A DNA stretch of 64,000 bases from Bacillus mesophilus (GTDB lineage: Bacteria; Bacillota; Bacilli; Bacillales; SA4): NCBI RefSeq assembly GCF_011008845.1, contig NZ_JAAIWM010000007.1:124001-188000 (forward strand), given 5' to 3'. Below the pieces are notes generated by a model. It made no database searches, had not been told where the DNA came from, and worked only from the letters and a program-made list of their open reading frames with translations. The position numbers were made by a program, and so were the translations under genes. This document shows positions 52,192-61,600 of the stretch, piece by piece (the first letter of the stretch is position 1; every line of letters starts with the position of its first letter).

Positions 52192-53184
52192 TTAACCAAT
52201 ATAAAAACCAATCTTCCCTAATTGAGCTGCAGCCTTCAGACGATCGAATCCTTGATCAAATTGACTTAATGGATACATTTGATCGACAACAGGCTTAATT
52301 TGATGTTCTTGGATAAACTGAAGCATTTCCTTATACTCTTCCGTACTTCCCATTGTTGAACCGAGCAAATTAAACTGTCCATAGAAAAAGCTACGGATAT
52401 TGATTTGGACGTCGTCTCCTGCAGAAGCCCCAAATGTAACAAGAGTACCACCTGGACGAAGCTGATCAAGAGATTTGTTAAACGTCGCTGCTCCCACACA
52501 TTCAATCACTAGATCCATTTTTTCTCCACCTAATGCTTCGTTCCAATCATCATTACTATCAATTGCCTTATCAGCACCCAATTCAAGTGCTTTCTTACAC
52601 TTTTCCTCTGAACGGGAAGTAACATACACGGTAGTTCCTACTGCTTTCGCAAATTGTAATAAGAACGTAGCCACCCCACTACCGATTCCTGGAATCAGCA
52701 CCTTCATACCTGGCTTAACCTTCCCTCTCGTAAATAAAGCACGGTACGCTGTTAGTGCTGCAAGTGATAGCACACCCGCTTCCTCCCATGTTAAATACTC
52801 CGGCTTGGGTTCTACATTTTCAGCTGGAAGTACAACTGCTTCCGCAAACGTACCATGAAAAGGAAGACCAACAATCTCAAAGCCAGGAGGAGGCGCATCA
52901 CTGTTTTCCTTCCAACCAAGACCAGGGTTTATAATGACTTCATCCCCCACATTAACAGTAGTCACTCCCTCACCAACTGATGCGATCACTCCTGCACCAT
53001 CAGAACCAATAATCAGCGGAGGGTCAGTTGGCTGATGACGATTAAGAACAAACAAATCCCGGTGATTCAAACCCGCTGTTTTCAGCTTTACTACAACCTC
53101 TCCTACTTTTGGCTGTATCTCTAAAAACTCAGTATACTCTAACCCTTCAAAACCTGCTTTCCCTTCATGAACAACTGCCTTCAT
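52192..53184 (-). CDS. Zinc-type alcohol dehydrogenase/quinone oxidoreductase (YogA-like)
   Basis: 330 residues of the medium-chain dehydrogenase/reductase superfamily. It has the N-terminal GroES-like fold with GLNHRDLFVLNR and IIGSDGAGVIASVGEGV, and the Rossmann part with GIGSGVATFLLQFAKAVG. The structural zinc Cys quartet is absent, which places it with quinone-oxidoreductase-like members such as Bacillus YogA. It probably uses NADPH on an aldehyde, ketone or quinone. ATG 53184 is used because GGAG lies eight bases upstream. A 38-base gap follows the small acidic protein gene, so they may be co-transcribed. Confidence 0.87.
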   Translation of the reverse strand: MKAVVHEGKAGFEGLEYTEFLEIQPKVGEVVVKLKTAGLNHRDLFVLNRHQPTDPPLIIGSDGAGVIASVGEGVTTVNVGDEVIINPGLGWKENSDAPPPGFEIVGLPFHGTFAEAVVLPAENVEPKPEYLTWEEAGVLSLAALTAYRALFTRGKVKPGMKVLIPGIGSGVATFLLQFAKAVGTTVYVTSRSEEKCKKALELGADKAIDSNDDWNEALGGEKMDLVIECVGAATFNKSLDQLRPGGTLVTFGASAGDDVQINIRSFFYGQFNLLGSTMGSTEEYKEMLQFIQEHQIKPVVDQMYPLSQFDQGFDRLKAAAQLGKIGFYIG

Positions 53185-53222
53185 ATGAATCACTCCAATT
53201 TGTATTATTTTAAATCCTACTA

Positions 53223-53522
53223 TCAATCAAATCTACTAGTTTCAAAGCCTTCCACAATATCCTCTAGTTCCGTTAAAAAGGTAATATAAACTGGACCAGG
53301 TATCTGTTCAGCAAATCTTTTAATCGTTGGCAATTCCTCTACTTCTTCCACGGTTTCAGGCTTAACTTCTAAAGTGTTATACCAAACCTTCAATTCGTTC
53401 ATAAGCTCATAAAAATATCGTTCAAATCTCTCTGCCCACTCCGCACCTTCATCTCCTTCAGTCTTTTGCATCATGCTCCAAGCCTCAAGAGCGGTATCAA
53501 AGTGCTCACTCATTTTATCCAT
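53223..53522 (-). CDS. Hypothetical acidic protein, 99 residues
   Basis: I do not recognise the family. The protein is helical and very acidic, rich in Glu and in aromatic residues (WAERFERYFYELMNELKVWYNTL), with PETVEEVEELP in the middle. AAAGGAG lies eight bases before the ATG. It lies upstream of, and close to, the YogA-like oxidoreductase gene, the only hint on function. Confidence 0.65.
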   Translation of the reverse strand: MDKMSEHFDTALEAWSMMQKTEGDEGAEWAERFERYFYELMNELKVWYNTLEVKPETVEEVEELPTIKRFAEQIPGPVYITFLTELEDIVEGFETSRFD

Positions 53523-53706
53523 ATAACGACTCCTTTCCTTAAGAAGTACAGGTACGGTTCATATGCTTCCAATGTAGCATCGGGAAAAGCTAATTTGCAA
53601 ATCTTTGGTACTTTAAAACTGGTTTCTATTATAGAGTTTATAATACTATAAGATTTGTTAGACTTATATATAATCATAATTAACAAAATAGATAGAAGGT
53701 GATGTT

Positions 53707-54423
53707 ATGGTAACCAAACAAGAAATACGTGAATTAAAATGGAATTACTTAACTGAACATCAATTAGGAAGATTTCCTTTTCCATTACAAAATCGCATTC
53801 CTAATTTTAAAGGTGCAGAAAAGGCAGCCCACTTTGTCACAACTATGCCTGAATATCAGCAAGCAAAAATCATTAAAGTAAATCCTGATTCACCCCAACT
53901 CCCAGTTCGAGCACAAGTTTTAAAGGATGGAAAAATACTGTTGGTCCCTACTCCGCGACTTAAAGCTGGATTCATCATGGTAAAACCTGAGTGGGTGCCA
54001 ACTGGGGAAGAACGTAAGGCAGCTAGTCTTTCTCACATCAAATCCTACGGCAAGGAAATTTCTCTCAAGGAGATGCCTAAAATTGATCTGTTTTTTGCTG
54101 GCTCGGTTGCCCTCCATAGGGATGGTAGAAGAGTGGGAAAAGGTGAAGGCTATTCTGACCGTGAATATGCAATCATTAGAGAACTCGGAAACCCTGATAT
54201 TCCAATTATCGCTACGATTCATAGTGCTCAACTAACAGACCTAGATGTACCAAGAGATCCATTTGATTTAACTGTGGATTGGATCGCCACAGAATCGGAA
54301 CTAATCAAGACAAATTCTCCTTACAAAAAACCTAATGGAATCCAATGGGACCTTGTCACCGAAGAGGAGTTGACAGAAATGCCGGTTTTAAGGGAGATAC
54401 GTGAGATCACCATAAACCGATAA
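53707..54423 (+). CDS. 5-formyltetrahydrofolate cyclo-ligase family protein
   Basis: 238 residues. The fold of 5-formyl-THF cyclo-ligases is recognisable: VPTPRLKAGFIMV, DLFFAGSVALHRDGRRVGKGEGYSDREYAII (the conserved G-K-G-x-G-Y-x-D motif) and PIIATIHSAQL. It is longer than classical YqgN-type enzymes and closer to MTHFSD-like proteins, so it may act on another folate or be a distant relative. AAGGTGATG precedes the start. Monocistronic, divergent from the small acidic protein gene. Confidence 0.8.
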   Translation: MVTKQEIRELKWNYLTEHQLGRFPFPLQNRIPNFKGAEKAAHFVTTMPEYQQAKIIKVNPDSPQLPVRAQVLKDGKILLVPTPRLKAGFIMVKPEWVPTGEERKAASLSHIKSYGKEISLKEMPKIDLFFAGSVALHRDGRRVGKGEGYSDREYAIIRELGNPDIPIIATIHSAQLTDLDVPRDPFDLTVDWIATESELIKTNSPYKKPNGIQWDLVTEEELTEMPVLREIREITINR

Positions 54424-54436
54424 GGAAAATACAAAA

Positions 54437-54471
54437 GACCCTCTGGGATTAAAAGATTTCAGAGGGCACTT
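54437..54471 (+). terminator. Hairpin after the cyclo-ligase gene
   Basis: CCCTCTG and CAGAGGG arms around a 14-base loop, 12 bases after the stop; only a weak T-rich tail. Confidence 0.45.
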
Positions 54472-54537
54472 ATTACATATATTGGAGTATTTTTATAGGG
54501 ATGGTCACATGAGGTAAAAATAGTATGGAGAACGAAT

Positions 54538-55080
54538 CTATTGTTTCTCGTTTATAATCTCGAGTACATGTTGATGTTGCTTCTGTATTGAAGAGATATG
54601 CTTAATCTCACTACTTAATTCTGTCTTTGTTTCGTCAAGCTTCTTCATTAGACTAGCATAATAAAAGCCCATCTCTTTTCTCATCTCTCCTTGCTCTGTT
54701 CTAAACTCTTCTCTCATTTCTGCTTGCTCTATCTTAAACTCTTCTCTCGTTTCTAGTAGCTCTTTCTTAAATTCTCCTCTTATTTCTAGTAGGTCTGTTT
54801 TAAATTCTTTTCTCATTTCTAGTAGGTCTGTTTTAAATTCTTTTCTCATTTCTCCTTGTTCTACTGTCAATCCATGAATATCTTTTCTCATCTCTCCTTG
54901 TTCTACTGTCAATCCATGAATATCTTTTCTCATCTCTCCTTGTTCTACCGTCAATCCATGAATATCTTTTCTCATCTCTCCTTGTTCTAACGTCAATCCA
55001 TGAATATCTTTTCTCATCTCTAGCTGACTGTCCTCAACAACTTGCAGTTTATTTAGTATTTGTTGTAAGATTTCTTCCAT
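54538..55080 (-). CDS. Coiled-coil protein with 14-residue tandem repeats
   Basis: 180 residues, almost all predicted coiled coil. Four nearly identical 14-residue units (MRKDIHGLTVEQGE) occupy about 22-77. They are followed by 11-residue variants (MRKEFKTDLLE and kin), then a C-terminal helix (MKKLDETKTELSSEIKHIS). Each 14-residue unit equals two heptads. Similar short proteins with EMRK repeats occur in Bacilli and phages, with no known role; some resemble DUF1640/phage tail coiled coils. No signal peptide. The 42-bp DNA repeats should make the length vary between strains. Standalone gene. Confidence 0.75.
   Translation of the reverse strand: MEEILQQILNKLQVVEDSQLEMRKDIHGLTLEQGEMRKDIHGLTVEQGEMRKDIHGLTVEQGEMRKDIHGLTVEQGEMRKEFKTDLLEMRKEFKTDLLEIRGEFKKELLETREEFKIEQAEMREEFRTEQGEMRKEMGFYYASLMKKLDETKTELSSEIKHISSIQKQHQHVLEIINEKQ
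54851..55018. repeat. Four 42-bp in-frame tandem repeats
   Basis: Four units starting at 54851, 54893, 54935 and 54977 differ at only a few bases. Period 42 keeps the frame of the coiled-coil gene. Confidence 0.92.
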
Positions 55081-55309
55081 CTATTTCACCTCCTATCTTC
55101 ATTATTTACATTATACTTCACCCATATGTTTTCCACTACTTCAAAAACCAGCTCAATTGATGACCCCTACTTTGAAACTTGATAGGTCTTACCCCATGAA
55201 ATGTTTATATGTCGCAGGACAAGGTTATATATTAGAAAAGGCTCTACCTAAAAATATAGATTACCTGTTTAGTAGACATCTGGAGATTGTTTTCGCTTGG
55301 AGGGGTTAT

Positions 55310-56218
55310 ATGCTGAATCAAAGTATTCAAGAACTACTATCCAATTTGATGATTACGAAACTATTATTTGTCTTAGTAGGAGTAACAGCAATTGTCATTA
55401 TGATTAAGTTGATCCAAAGCAACGTTAGTAGATATGTGAAGGATCATGATAACCGATATAAAACAAGAAAAATGATCAACATGATTGGGTATGTAATCGG
55501 GCTCATTTTAATAGCCGTTATTTATAGTGATCAACTTGGTGGACTTACAGTTGTCCTTGGTGTAACAAGTGCAGGTATAGCTTTTGCCTTGCAGGAAGTG
55601 ATCATTAGTGTTGCTGGTTGGCTTTCAATCCTTGTCGGTAACACCTTCAAAACAGGTGACCGCGTAGAAATGGGAGGCATTAAGGGGGATGTGATCGACC
55701 TTGGGGTTTTGCGAACAACCATCATGGAAGTAAATGAGTGGGTAGAAGGAGACTTATATAATGGACGAATCGTTAGAGTAGCTAATAGTTTTGTGTTTAA
55801 AGAACCTGTATATAACTATTCAAGTGACTTTCCATTTTTGTGGGATGAAATCAAAATCCCCATAAAATATGGAAGCAACTACAAAGCTACCAAAAATATC
55901 ATTTTACAGGCCGGTATGGACGTAACCGGAGACTATTCGATTAAAGCAAGAGAACATTGGGATGAAATGGTTCAGAAATACTTGATTGAAGATTCGAGCA
56001 CGCAACCGATGGTAACTTTAGTTGCTAATGACAATTGGGTTGAATATACGCTTAGATATGTTACGGAATATCGTAAAAGACGAACAACGAAAGACTCCTT
56101 ATATACAACCATATTAGAAGAAGTAGACGCTAGCGGAGAAAATATACAATTTGCTTCTGCCACATTTGATATCGTTCAAGTTCCATCCCTTGATGTAAAT
56201 CTTAAGCAGAATAAATAA
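55310..56218 (+). CDS. MscS-like mechanosensitive channel
   Basis: 302 residues from ATG 55310, where GGAGGGG lies upstream. Two membrane helices (about 20-40 and 56-76) precede the pore helix, which reads LTVVLGVTSAGIAFALQEVIISVAGW in outline, the Gly/Ala-rich MscS pore signature. It is followed by the beta domain motif FKTGDRVEMGGIKGDVIDLGVLRTTI. The C-terminal domain is somewhat divergent and ends in a variable tail. The channel opens under membrane tension. The gene is followed after 20 bases by a GltS-type symporter, so the two are probably an operon linked to osmotic balance. Confidence 0.88.
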   Translation: MLNQSIQELLSNLMITKLLFVLVGVTAIVIMIKLIQSNVSRYVKDHDNRYKTRKMINMIGYVIGLILIAVIYSDQLGGLTVVLGVTSAGIAFALQEVIISVAGWLSILVGNTFKTGDRVEMGGIKGDVIDLGVLRTTIMEVNEWVEGDLYNGRIVRVANSFVFKEPVYNYSSDFPFLWDEIKIPIKYGSNYKATKNIILQAGMDVTGDYSIKAREHWDEMVQKYLIEDSSTQPMVTLVANDNWVEYTLRYVTEYRKRRTTKDSLYTTILEEVDASGENIQFASATFDIVQVPSLDVNLKQNK

Positions 56219-56238
56219 CTTAGAAAGGAGGATTCAAA

Positions 56239-57642
56239 TTGTCTGCAGAAATGGTTGGTTTTAGCATCATCATCGTCGGAATTCTTCTACTGATTGGAAA
56301 ATGGATTCGAGTCAGCATCCCCCTATTTCAAAAATATTTTTTACCTAGCTCAATCATCGGAGGCTTTATTGCCTTAATTCTAGGACCAGAAATACTAGGT
56401 AAACTGATAAGAAGTTTCCAAGTTGAAACGACATTACAAGGTATTTTCCCAGAAGGGGTACATAACATTTGGTCTACTTTTCCTAGTCTTTTAATCAGTG
56501 TGATTTTTGCTACTCTATTTTTAGGAAAAAAGCTTCCCCATATAAAAGATATATGGCATATAGCCGGGCCTCAAATATCATTCGGACAATCAGTAGCCTG
56601 GGGGCAATATGTATTCGGCCTCCTTTTAACTCTAGCTGTACTGACGCCCTTCTTTGGAATCAATCCTATGGCTGGTGCTCTTATTGAGATTGGTTTTGAA
56701 GGTGGACATGGTACAAGTGCGGGGTTAGCAACCACCTTTAAAGAACTGGGGTTCGGAGCAGGTGCGGACATTGCCATTGGCTTAGCAACCGTAGGTGTCG
56801 TATCAGGTGTTGTCTTGGGAATTATCTTAATCAATTGGGCTATTAGGAAGAACAAGACGACTATTTTAAAAGACCCGAACAACCTTCCAGAACATGAGCT
56901 CAGAGGAATCATTGAACCCGAAGAACGGCCAATCGCTGGTAAAATGACAACGAAACCTGAGTCAATCGAACCTCTTGCTCTACATATTTCTGTAATAGGG
57001 ATCGCTATTTTAATAGGCAAGGGATTATTAGAAGGGCTTATTTATTTAGAACGTGTTACGTGGGGAGCATGGTCAGATACCGAAATCATGACCTATGTTC
57101 CTTTATTTCCACTAGCTATGGTTGGCGGCGTGATCTTGCAGAAAATTCTCGAGAAAACAGATACAATCGAACTAGTAGACCGAAAAATGATTCTACGTGT
57201 ACAAGGACTTGCACTAGATTTCTTGATTGTAACTGCCATTGCTACCTTATCCTTAACAGTCATTGGAGAGCATTTCATTCCGTTCCTACTTCTCGCTTTA
57301 ACCGGAATCCTCTGGAATGTGACTGCGTTTATCTTTATAGCACCACGAATGATTCCTGAAGACTGGGTTGAACGCGGGATTGGTGATTTTGGTCAATCGA
57401 TGGGTATGACTGCTGCAGGTTTGATGCTCATAAGAATTGCAGATTCAAAAGGAAAAACAAAGGCACTCGAAGCTTTTGGCTACAAGCAATTACTATTTGA
57501 ACCAATGGTAGGAGGAGGATTATTTACCGCAGCATCAGTACCGCTTATTTATCAATTTGGTGCGATTCCAATCTTTATTCTATGCTTGGTTGTGATGCTT
57601 TTTTGGATGGCTGTAGGTTTATTCTATTTCGGTAAAAAATAA
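56239..57642 (+). CDS. GltS-type sodium/glutamate symporter
   Basis: 467 residues with about twelve membrane segments. It matches the GltS family: FLPSSIIGGFIALILGP in the N-terminal half, GGHGTSAGLATTF (re-entrant motif), and in the second half GDFGQSMGMTAAGLMLIR. It takes up glutamate or a related anion with sodium. Start is TTG with AAAGGAGG seven bases before. Its place next to an MscS channel fits a role of glutamate as a counter-ion in osmotic adaptation, which is inference. Confidence 0.87.
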   Translation: MSAEMVGFSIIIVGILLLIGKWIRVSIPLFQKYFLPSSIIGGFIALILGPEILGKLIRSFQVETTLQGIFPEGVHNIWSTFPSLLISVIFATLFLGKKLPHIKDIWHIAGPQISFGQSVAWGQYVFGLLLTLAVLTPFFGINPMAGALIEIGFEGGHGTSAGLATTFKELGFGAGADIAIGLATVGVVSGVVLGIILINWAIRKNKTTILKDPNNLPEHELRGIIEPEERPIAGKMTTKPESIEPLALHISVIGIAILIGKGLLEGLIYLERVTWGAWSDTEIMTYVPLFPLAMVGGVILQKILEKTDTIELVDRKMILRVQGLALDFLIVTAIATLSLTVIGEHFIPFLLLALTGILWNVTAFIFIAPRMIPEDWVERGIGDFGQSMGMTAAGLMLIRIADSKGKTKALEAFGYKQLLFEPMVGGGLFTAASVPLIYQFGAIPIFILCLVVMLFWMAVGLFYFGKK

Positions 57643-57647
57643 AACCA

Positions 57648-57681
57648 CAAAAAAACACTCAAACTTTTGAGTGTTTTTCCT
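57648..57681 (+). terminator. Terminator after the symporter gene
   Basis: AAACACTCAAA and TTTGAGTGTTT arms followed by TTCC and more T; nine bases after the stop. Confidence 0.88.
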
Positions 57682-57687
57682 TTTACT

Positions 57688-57873
57688 ATTTTAAGAACAA
57701 AAGGCGCAAGCGCCCCGTTAAGCCCCGACAAGCAAATGTTCCTAGAAGAAGAAAAGGGTGAATTTCCCTTTTATTCTTCTAGGGTTATTTGACCTCGAGG
57801 GGCTGGGCGCTGGAGCTAGATTTAAATGCACTGACCCTAGTTATCCACAAATGATTATTTTATAATTTCCTAA
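57688..57873. repeat. Structured intergenic repeat, copy B
   Basis: Partner of 10560-10812. Same left end, central hairpin and right end, but the hairpin arms are TTCCTAGAAGAA and TTCTTCTAGG, matching changes on both sides. An outer stem pairs GCGCCC and AGCCCC with GGGGCT and GGGCGC. It lacks the two extra hairpins of copy A. Confidence 0.75.
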
Positions 57874-57888
57874 ACCAGAACAAAAGGT

Positions 57889-58653
57889 CTATTCAGACTC
57901 CTCATCCACAGCCAGCCACTTCTCACGCCACTCTATCATTTCCTGCTCTTCAATCTGTTTCTCAAGAAAATCATCCCAGCGTCCTAACCATGTATTCCAA
58001 ACACGTGCGTAAAAAATGTCTTGTTCTTTATTGTACACTTGAAACTCAATACACGGGGCATGTTCCACTCTTTCTTCTTCAAATCCACACACATGTGATA
58101 CTACCGTTTGAAATCCATCTTCTTCTTGTATATGTTCTCTCTCAGAAAGAACCTTTAAGACTCGATCGGCATTGATTTGATCATTTTTTTCTCCATAACG
58201 GTAAGTAGACAATTCTTGATTTATATCAGGTAATGCTTCAACCATGTCCGTCCAGAATTCATCGTGAACTGAACTGTATAGGACCTCGGTATATTCCTCT
58301 TCTAATTCTTCTGCGATGACTCCAGTTTTTAGCTGATTATTCCCTTTTGTTGTAAGCTTATATATTTCTCTTTCTAACGATACTAAGCCCATTCGCTGCA
58401 TTTTTTGTAGTAAATCTGCAACGAACAGCTCCTCTACCAATAGTAGTTCTGCAAAATTAGCTGCACGTCGGATGTCGGTCTGCTCAAATGTGAGTAGCAT
58501 CATTTTCATGAGAATGTCCATTTGCGATCGTTTTACTCGTTTAAATGCCACCTTATACGTGGACACCGGCAAATACCAACTTACCATTTGCTTTATTTCA
58601 ATTGCTTTATTTTGAAGCAAAACTCCACGTAATTTCTTTGTAAGCTTATCCAT
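57889..58653 (-). CDS. Helicase-partner protein of unknown function
   Basis: 254 residues; family not recognised. The middle (about 45-115) looks like a winged-helix fold: DILMKMMLLTFEQTD, then LLLVEELFVADLLQKMQRMGLVSLEREIYKLTTKG. The C-terminal half is acidic and Trp-rich (VWNTWLGRWDDFLEKQIEEQEMIEWREKWL). GGAGG lies nine bases before the ATG. It overlaps the end of the helicase gene by eight bases, so both proteins should be made in step and may act as one complex. No membrane segment or nuclease motif seen. Confidence 0.65.
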   Translation of the reverse strand: MDKLTKKLRGVLLQNKAIEIKQMVSWYLPVSTYKVAFKRVKRSQMDILMKMMLLTFEQTDIRRAANFAELLLVEELFVADLLQKMQRMGLVSLEREIYKLTTKGNNQLKTGVIAEELEEEYTEVLYSSVHDEFWTDMVEALPDINQELSTYRYGEKNDQINADRVLKVLSEREHIQEEDGFQTVVSHVCGFEEERVEHAPCIEFQVYNKEQDIFYARVWNTWLGRWDDFLEKQIEEQEMIEWREKWLAVDEESE

Positions 58654-61600
58654 GCAAAGAAGCCTCCTCTAGTGTTCTCAGCCCCTGCTGACTTTTGACA
58701 GCTTCTAAAACATTCGTATACATACGTCTAGTTTCCTTGCTCTTCGTACGCTGTGTGAACATCTCTGTACTCCCAATTAACACTAGCAACTCTCTAGCTC
58801 TAGATAAGGCAACATTCAATCTACGATAATCTTTTGCAAAGCCAATATCATCTTGCTTGTTATTATGATTACGTACCATACTCAGTAAAATCACATCCAT
58901 TTCCATGCCCTGAAAACGGTCGACTGTCCCGGTACGAATAGTTAAGTGGTTCAAACGAAGCTCCTGTTGAATCAATCGGTCGATTCTTTTCACTTGTTCT
59001 CCGTAAAAACTGATTACACCAATGCTTTTCTTCTCATCAGCTGTCATTCTACCGGCTAGCTTTGCCTCTGCTACGGCATCATCCAGTTCTTTCAACATTT
59101 CACCAATCTTATTCAGTTCAGAAGGATTAAACAAGCTTTTTCCATTTTTCATTCTTTCCTCAAAGAATGATGACTCGTTTGGCATGTCTAGCCATAGGAG
59201 ATGATTATTCCTCTGTATATGCGAAGAATGTAGAAAGTGATCTCGCATCGAATCAGAGTCAGTAAGACCACATTGAAGCTGCTCATCTTCCTGATCATAA
59301 AACTGGGTAATCGTTGCCATGATGTTTTCATGCATACGATACTGAATAGCAAGCATCGTTTTATTAGTTTTCGGTAACTGCTTAAACAATCGCTCAAACA
59401 ATGACTCGTTTAACAGTTTCTTCAATTCAACCTTGCCCTCAAAATCATTACTTTCATCTGCCATTTCCTGCAATGTTTCTTCAAGCGTATCATTTCCTAA
59501 TAAAGGTGGAAGCTGGTGATGATCTCCAACTAAAATGATTTTCTTTCCCTTTAACATAGGTAACAACAATTCAGGTGGAGTTGCCTTTGATACTTCATCA
59601 ATGATCACTACATCAAAAACAGGATAACTCTCCATAAAATCCTTCCTAGCTGATGCCACACATGTCGTCCCAATTACATTTGAATGCTTCACATATAGCT
59701 TTCGGATTTCATTCAAGTCATGATCATTTGCTTCCTGAAGCAGAGATCGCCACATACCTTGAATGGACTGGAAAAGCGGAAGTTTCTGCTTTTCTTGTTT
59801 CAATGATTCCCTAGTAAAAGAAACACTCGCCATGTTTTTCAAAAGTTGTTCATACTCCAGTTCTGGCTCTGTAGACAGTATTTCTTTTAAAGGTAGTAGT
59901 TCCTCTTCTTTACTTTGAATCATGTTGGTTACATGACTAAGTCCTTCTTCGATTCGTGAAATCTTCTGCTCTGCTTCTCCTAGTTGCTGGGCCATCTCTT
60001 CCCTGTTTTGAACATTCATCTCAACTCGAAGTCTAGCTTGCTTATATTCCTCTACCTCATTTTTTAATTGAAGTACTTTTGCTTGTAATTGTTTAAGTAT
60101 TTCTTTTGCATGAGGAATGATTTCTGATGAGCCCTTCTTTAACGAGAGCTTATCTTGAACAGAAGAAAGCTTCTGGTTCAACTCAACCACTACATACTGA
60201 CGTTTTTCGTTCAGCATTTTCGTCTCTTCTATAGTAGGTAGAAGTTGACTCACTAGCTCCTTCTTTAATAACCCAATTGCCTCTTGAGCCCTACCTACAC
60301 ACTCTTTATATGGCTTTAAGCGTTCTACCTTTTTCCAGAGGAATTGTCTTCTGCCATATAAACCTTCCAGATAGCTAATAAGATGCTGTGGCGTAAGTTT
60401 ACGGCTACCTTTAAGCTCTTCTCTTAATCTATCTAGAAATCCATCAATTTCTTCAGCTGAAGTAGATCTAGCAGTTAAATTCCCCATATGCTGTTGCAGT
60501 TGGTTGACTGACATGTTCTGTCTCTCTAAAAGCTGCTCAACATACGTAATCGCACGTGCTAGCTTATCACTATACTCTTTTATTTTAGTTAACTGATTTA
60601 GATCTTCGCGGATCGCATCAAGCTCCTGAATTAACCGCTGAACTTCTATAGATCGATTTAAATTTTGTTCTAAGATGATCCATTTAAGACTATCCACTTT
60701 TTTAGCATCATTAATTCTAGCGGATAAGTCAGTCAGCTTCTTCATAGCTTCAGCAGTTCTATCACATTCTGCAGAAGCCTGCTGTATTCTTAGCTGTATA
60801 TCAATAATCTCATCTTCTAAACCTTGTAGCTCAATGCTATGTTGAAGTCGCATAATCTCTTGTTGATTAACGGTTAACTCCTTGTTCACCCACTCACTGT
60901 CAGGCTCGTCTACTAAAAACTTTTCGTCTTTTTCTATCGTATCATTTAAGTGCTGAAGTGATTCCTTTATCGCTTTCAGCTGTTGCTGAGCAAGTTCTAG
61001 CTCCTCTTCTGCCCTTAGCTTGTCCTTCTTGTGTTGATCTAGAAAAGACTGTATTTCATTAATACGCTGTTGAGCTGCACTTTTAGCTTCTACCTCTGCC
61101 TCTACTTTAGCTAGCAGCTTCTGCAATCGCTCTTTCTCTTGTTCATTAGAATCCCATTCCACTTCAATTTCCCTTGCTCGTTTTTCCCGCGCTTCATACT
61201 GAGTGGAAACCTCTGATAGTGTATGGTCTTTCCAATACTGCCCCACATTTTCTTCAATGAACTTTTTACCTTCTTCTTCAATGCTTTCCGTACGTCCTAC
61301 CCTAAGAATCCGTATGTCTTTATTTGCAAGCAATCGACCAAGTGCATTGTCGACCGCTAAATTTGATTGCGAGGCCACCAATGTCCGTAGCCCTGCCTTA
61401 GCATTTTGTAAGCAAATCTCAGAGATTACAGTCGTTTTTCCTGTTCCAGGTGGGCCCTGAATTACATATAAATCTTCTGCAGACATTGCCCCTATAACAG
61501 CTTCTCGCTGAAACTCATTCAGACGATTATGAAACTTTAGAGGTGGTTGCTTCTTCGGAGATTTAACAGGGGGCTTATTCTCGAATAAAAGACGTTCAAG

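Noticed and set aside
54851..55018. CRISPR array
   Set aside because: The 42-bp units are contiguous, in frame and without spacers; they are coding tandem repeats.
56571..57020. 149-codon minus-strand frame inside the GltS gene
   Set aside because: Pro/Ser/Lys-rich mirror of membrane codons; no start signal; lies wholly within a well-supported symporter gene.
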